Origin: Curtobacterium sp. MCLR17_007
Lineage (GTDB): Bacteria > Actinomycetota > Actinomycetes > Actinomycetales > Microbacteriaceae
Reading direction: 5' to 3'
Assembly: GCF_003234655.2 (NCBI RefSeq)
Contig: NZ_CP126271.1
Coordinates: forward strand, 2,976,001-3,040,000
Length of the DNA stretch: 64,000 nucleotides
Position numbers and translations under genes: made by a program. The notes beneath the pieces are model-generated. The model made no database searches and had not been told where the DNA came from. It saw nothing but the letters and a program-made list of their open reading frames with translations. Shown here in pieces: positions 61,250 through 64,000 of this stretch. Within the stretch, counting starts at the first letter, position 1. Every line of letters starts with the position of its first letter.

Positions 61250-61789
61250 GTGAACGAGACCGACGATGCCGACGCCGCACTCGCGCGGCGCATGGCACGA
61301 CACGACACCGGGGCGCTGGCCGAGGCGTTCGACCGGTTCGCGCCGACACTGACCCGGTACGCGTGGGCACTGGCCGGCAGCCGGCAGGACGTCGAGGAGC
61401 TGGTGCAGGACACCTTCCTGACGCTCTGGCAGAAGGCGGCGGACATCGACCTGCCCACCGGCACCCTGCTGCCGTGGCTGCTGGTGGTGTGCCGCAACCA
61501 CGCCCGCAACCAGGCACGGCGCATCCAGAAGAACGCCGGCGACGAACTCCCGGCCGAGCTCGCGGCGCCGACCGACGCCGACGACGCCCGAGAACGCCTG
61601 CGCTGGGTCCGGGACGAGATCGCGGCGCTGCCGCCGGTCGACCGCCGGATCTGCGAACTCTGCCTTCTCGAGGGGCACTCCTACTCCGAAGCCGCCACGA
61701 TGCTCGGGCTGAGCGTCGGCGCGGTCACCCAGCGGGTCTCACGGTCCCGCGCGCGACTCAAGAAGGCGGTGACGCACGATGAACACTGA
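61250..61789 (+). CDS. ECF-type sigma-70 family RNA polymerase sigma factor
   Basis: 179 aa. Region 2 is visible in VEELVQDTFLTLWQKAADID and region 4 in LEGHSYSEAATMLGLSVGAV followed by TQRVSRSRARLKK. GTG at 61250 preceded by GAGGGGG. The next gene overlaps its end by 11 bp and encodes a single-pass membrane protein, the usual place for an anti-sigma factor. Confidence 0.92.
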   Translation: MNETDDADAALARRMARHDTGALAEAFDRFAPTLTRYAWALAGSRQDVEELVQDTFLTLWQKAADIDLPTGTLLPWLLVVCRNHARNQARRIQKNAGDELPAELAAPTDADDARERLRWVRDEIAALPPVDRRICELCLLEGHSYSEAATMLGLSVGAVTQRVSRSRARLKKAVTHDEH

Positions 61790-62537
61790 ACCTCCCACCG
61801 GAGACGACCTGCAGCAGATGCTCGTCTCGATGAAGCGCGAAGTCCTGACGCGCGCCGACCAGCAGCGCCCCGCGCCCAGGCGACGCGGCCGTCGTGCCGG
61901 GATCGTCATCGGCGTGATCGCCGTCCTGGGCATCGGCGCCACCAGCGGCGGCGTCGCCCTCGGCATGATCCCGCAGCCGTTCGCGGCGGCCCCGGCGCCG
62001 AGCCCCAGCGCGACGACCGTCGCGCCCTCGGAGACCCCGACGCCTTCGTCGGCACCTGTGGTCAGCGAACCGACCAGCACGCCGTCCTCGACCCCGAGTC
62101 CGACACGTCGCGCAGCCGTGCTGCCGACCGATTGCCGATCGATGGTCCCCGAGGCGGACTACGAGCGCCTGTTCGGCCAGGTGCCGGTACGCGACGAGAC
62201 CAGCAGCATCCCGGTGCCGCAGGCTCCGTTCCCTGACACGTCCCTCCGCTGTGTCTGGATGGACCCGAGCGCCGATGTGAGCGGCATCAGCGTCGACATC
62301 GGTACAGCCACACCGGAACAACAGGCTCAGCTCGAGAGCACGTTCGCGGACGGTCCTGAGGTGTGCTCCGACCGGGACGGCGGGCGGTTCTGCCAGGCTA
62401 CCTGGCCTGCTGACCCGTACCCCGTCGACACCACGGTGACGTACTTCGGCCGGGGCACCACCTGGATCCAGGTCACGCAGACGAACGCACCGACCGACGG
62501 CCTGCTGAAGGCGATCGAGCAGCAGGTCTGGGGCTGA
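61779..62537 (+). CDS. Single-pass membrane protein, candidate anti-sigma factor
   Basis: 252 aa. Residues 1-40 are cytoplasmic and Arg-rich near the membrane (RRRGRRA), residues about 41-63 form one helix (IVIGVIAVLGIGATSGGVAL), then a Ser/Pro/Thr linker to about 110 and an outside domain with four cysteines (LPTDCRSM, SLRCVWMD, EVCSDRDGGRFC). It overlaps the sigma gene. The zinc-binding HxxxCxxC motif of many anti-sigma factors is absent, so the assignment rests on position and topology. Confidence 0.7.
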   Translation: MNTEPPTGDDLQQMLVSMKREVLTRADQQRPAPRRRGRRAGIVIGVIAVLGIGATSGGVALGMIPQPFAAAPAPSPSATTVAPSETPTPSSAPVVSEPTSTPSSTPSPTRRAAVLPTDCRSMVPEADYERLFGQVPVRDETSSIPVPQAPFPDTSLRCVWMDPSADVSGISVDIGTATPEQQAQLESTFADGPEVCSDRDGGRFCQATWPADPYPVDTTVTYFGRGTTWIQVTQTNAPTDGLLKAIEQQVWG

Positions 62538-62601
62538 CGCCGCGACGCGCTCGCGTGACCCGACCGGCTCTGGGGGGCGGGCGGTGCACGCGAGCACGTC
62601 G

Positions 62602-62643
62602 GGACGGGAGGCGCGGTGCGGGCCCGCACCGCGCCTCCCGTCC
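62602..62643. terminator. Perfect 42-bp palindrome after the sigma/anti-sigma unit
   Basis: GGACGGGAGGCGCGGTGCGGG and its exact complement, 65 bp after the stop of the membrane protein gene and 69 bp before the YCII gene. Same core as the hairpins at 10680, 26537 and 44839. It probably ends transcription of the sigma operon. Confidence 0.7.
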
Positions 62644-62712
62644 GGTGGGTCTGGACACCAGCGCCCTGCGCGCGCAGGATGATGCGCACCAGACCCAGGG
62701 AGATGGTGCGCC

Positions 62713-63060
62713 GTGCAGTTCCTCGTCAACGTCATCGACACCGGCCAGGCCGCGGCCGCGGGCCGGACCGACTCCGCGACCGCGGCCGAGTACGAAGCGG
62801 TCGGAGCGCTCAACGAGCGCCTGCAGGCGGACGGGCACATCCTGTTCGCCGGCGGCCTGACCGCACCACAGGACGCGGTCGTGGTCGATGCGCGGGGCGA
62901 GTCCCCCACGGTCAGCGAAGGGTCGCTGTTCGGCGGCGACGAGTACATCGCGGGGTTCTGGGTGCTGGACCTGCCGGACGCCGAGACTGCGCGGGCCGTC
63001 GCGACCGAGGCTTCGGTGGCCTGCAACCGGACGATCGAGCTGCGCGCGCTGCAGGGCTGA
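62713..63060 (+). CDS. YCII-related domain protein
   Basis: 115 aa ferredoxin-like alpha/beta-barrel domain protein. MQFLVNVIDTGQAAAAGRTD at the start, LQADGHILFAGGL and GFWVLDLPDAETARAVATEA match YCII/DGPF proteins, which are often next to sigma factors. Start is GTG. Function unknown; the nearby sigma factor may be part of its context, although a palindrome separates them. Confidence 0.75.
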   Translation: MQFLVNVIDTGQAAAAGRTDSATAAEYEAVGALNERLQADGHILFAGGLTAPQDAVVVDARGESPTVSEGSLFGGDEYIAGFWVLDLPDAETARAVATEASVACNRTIELRALQG

Positions 63061-63184
63061 GGGTCTCCACCAGGGGACGTCAACCTGCGAGAAGCCCGGG
63101 CACAGCGGGCTCCCGCGTGACGATCATCGATCGAGGTGCGTCCCGTTGGTGGGCGCACCGTCCGCGCCCCCGACAGGAGACACC

Positions 63185-63619
63185 ATGACGAACACCGACC
63201 ACGACGACCAGCCGACCGGGAGGTCCTCGTTCCGCGACACCGTCACCGCCGGGCTCGTGCAGAAGGCCCTCGAGCCGGTGCTGCGTGCCGTTCGCGACGA
63301 GGTGGCGTCCGCCCGCCGCGAGGTCAGCGAGCGCGCCAGCGGGGCCAAGAACGGCCTGGTGCTCACGGGGGTCGCCGTGGCGTTCGCGCTCACGACGCTG
63401 GTCCTGCTGGCGGGCTTCGTCGTCACGCTGCTGGCGCTGGCGCTGCCGGTGTGGGCCGCGGCGGGCATCACGTTCGCCGGGTTCGCGGTCATCACCGCGA
63501 TCCTGCTGGCGGTGGGAATCCGCGGCATCCGTCGTGGGATCCCGCCGGTGCCGAAGGACACGCTGCGTTCCGCGAAGGACCGGGTCACGCACCGGGACGG
63601 CGAGGGCACCGCGAGCTGA
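63185..63619 (+). CDS. Phage holin family/DUF1469-type membrane protein
   Basis: 144 aa with two membrane helices: NGLVLTGVAVAFALTTLVLL and VWAAAGITFAGFAVITAILL. An amphipathic N-terminal helix and a basic C-terminal tail flank them. Such proteins are common, non-phage membrane proteins in actinobacteria, and no phage genes are near. ATG is preceded by GACAGGAGA. Function unknown. Confidence 0.75.
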   Translation: MTNTDHDDQPTGRSSFRDTVTAGLVQKALEPVLRAVRDEVASARREVSERASGAKNGLVLTGVAVAFALTTLVLLAGFVVTLLALALPVWAAAGITFAGFAVITAILLAVGIRGIRRGIPPVPKDTLRSAKDRVTHRDGEGTAS

Positions 63620-63640
63620 CGACGTCTGGCCGTCGGGGCC

Positions 63641-63973
63641 TCAGCGCGCGGTGATGCCGAACAACGCGCTGAGGAAGCCGAAGCGCCCGCGCGGTCGGAC
63701 CGTGCGCACGGTGCGGGTGGGTGCCGGGAACGCGACGTCGTGCAGGTTGTTCCGCTTCGAGCCGTCCCAGTTGGCGAACAGGTAGGCGCTGCCGAGCACG
63801 CTCAGGCTGCGCACGGGGGCACGGCGCCAGTCGCCGGCGCGCACGAAGTAGCCGGAGTGGCCGGAGTGGATGTTGCGGATCACGGTGTCGACGTCGATGA
63901 CGCCGGTCTCGGTGATGACCGCGGTGATGCCCGTTCGGTCTCGGGCCACGTACTCGATGATGTGTTCGGGCAT
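63641..63973 (-). CDS. DUF3892-like small protein
   Basis: 110 aa beginning MPEHIIEYVARDRTGITAVI, with IRNIHSGHSGYFVRAGDWRR in the middle and a basic Pro/Arg-rich tail (PAPTRTVRTVRPRGRFGFL). The central segment resembles DUF3892 proteins. An in-frame GTG at 63997 would add eight residues; no clear ribosome site favours either. It is convergent with the holin-like gene. Function unknown. Confidence 0.6.
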   Translation of the reverse strand: MPEHIIEYVARDRTGITAVITETGVIDVDTVIRNIHSGHSGYFVRAGDWRRAPVRSLSVLGSAYLFANWDGSKRNNLHDVAFPAPTRTVRTVRPRGRFGFLSALFGITAR

Positions 63974-64000
63974 GCTGCGTTCACGATGGTGTGCCACGTC

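Noticed and set aside
63185..63619. Prophage remnant because of a holin-family protein
   Set aside because: No lysin, tail, integrase or att-like repeats nearby; this membrane protein family is a normal chromosomal gene in actinobacteria.

Overview
The window is high-GC, densely coded DNA with almost exclusively G/C third positions, frequent GTG starts and many 4-bp stop/start overlaps (GTGA, ATGA). Together with a bacterial mevalonate operon, type II NADH dehydrogenase, an OleBC fusion, and a small protein of a family I know from Microbacteriaceae (DUF7882-like), this points to an actinobacterium of the family Microbacteriaceae, most like Curtobacterium. The genus is an inference. The window looks like ordinary chromosome: I see no IS, prophage, CRISPR array, tRNA or rRNA.

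Layout. 1-5 kb (minus): a carbohydrate ABC importer (lipoprotein, two permeases) and a four-carbon acid sugar kinase, with a LacI regulator nearby. 5-12 kb: methyltransferase, LacI regulator, two alpha/beta hydrolases, DHFR-like reductase, NADH dehydrogenase, then a 162-bp tandem repeat block. 11-21 kb: several regulator/target pairs with readable operators (TetR/SDR, MarR/VOC, LysR/EamA), acyltransferase, FAD monooxygenase, UbiA prenyltransferase, Nudix hydrolase, an HTH protein overlapping a zeta-toxin-like kinase, and a fructosamine-kinase-like protein. 22-28 kb: an envelope-glycosylation group (GT39 with long Gly/Ser/Pro linker, two-component system, GT2-GtrA fusion).

28.6-36 kb: an unusually long, divergent glutamate synthase large subunit (1852 aa) overlapped by 4 bp with a CysJ-type diflavin reductase, in the place where GltD would be expected. 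I consider this the most interesting system of the window. 36.7-42 kb: a complete operon for acetoacetyl-CoA to IPP (mvk, mvaD, pmk, HMG-CoA reductase, HMG-CoA synthase) without an IPP isomerase. 42-45 kb: OhrR/Ohr peroxide defence and a quinone-oxidoreductase-like dehydrogenase. 45-49 kb: ClC transporter with a MarR regulator and a sugar porter. 49.5-55.3 kb: oleA, oleBC fusion and oleD for long-chain olefin synthesis from head-to-head acyl condensation. 55-64 kb: LysM lipoprotein, pgi, nitronate monooxygenase-like protein, a RimK ligase fused to a TrkA-C domain with a divergent RimB-like protease, a sigma factor with a membrane partner, and small proteins.

Two dispersed repeat families run through the intergenic spaces: long, often perfect palindromes with the core GGACGGGAGGC...GCCTCCCGTCC, usually just after genes, and a GTGCGAGGMAACA element. 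Traces of the first family also occur inside the interdomain linkers of two proteins.
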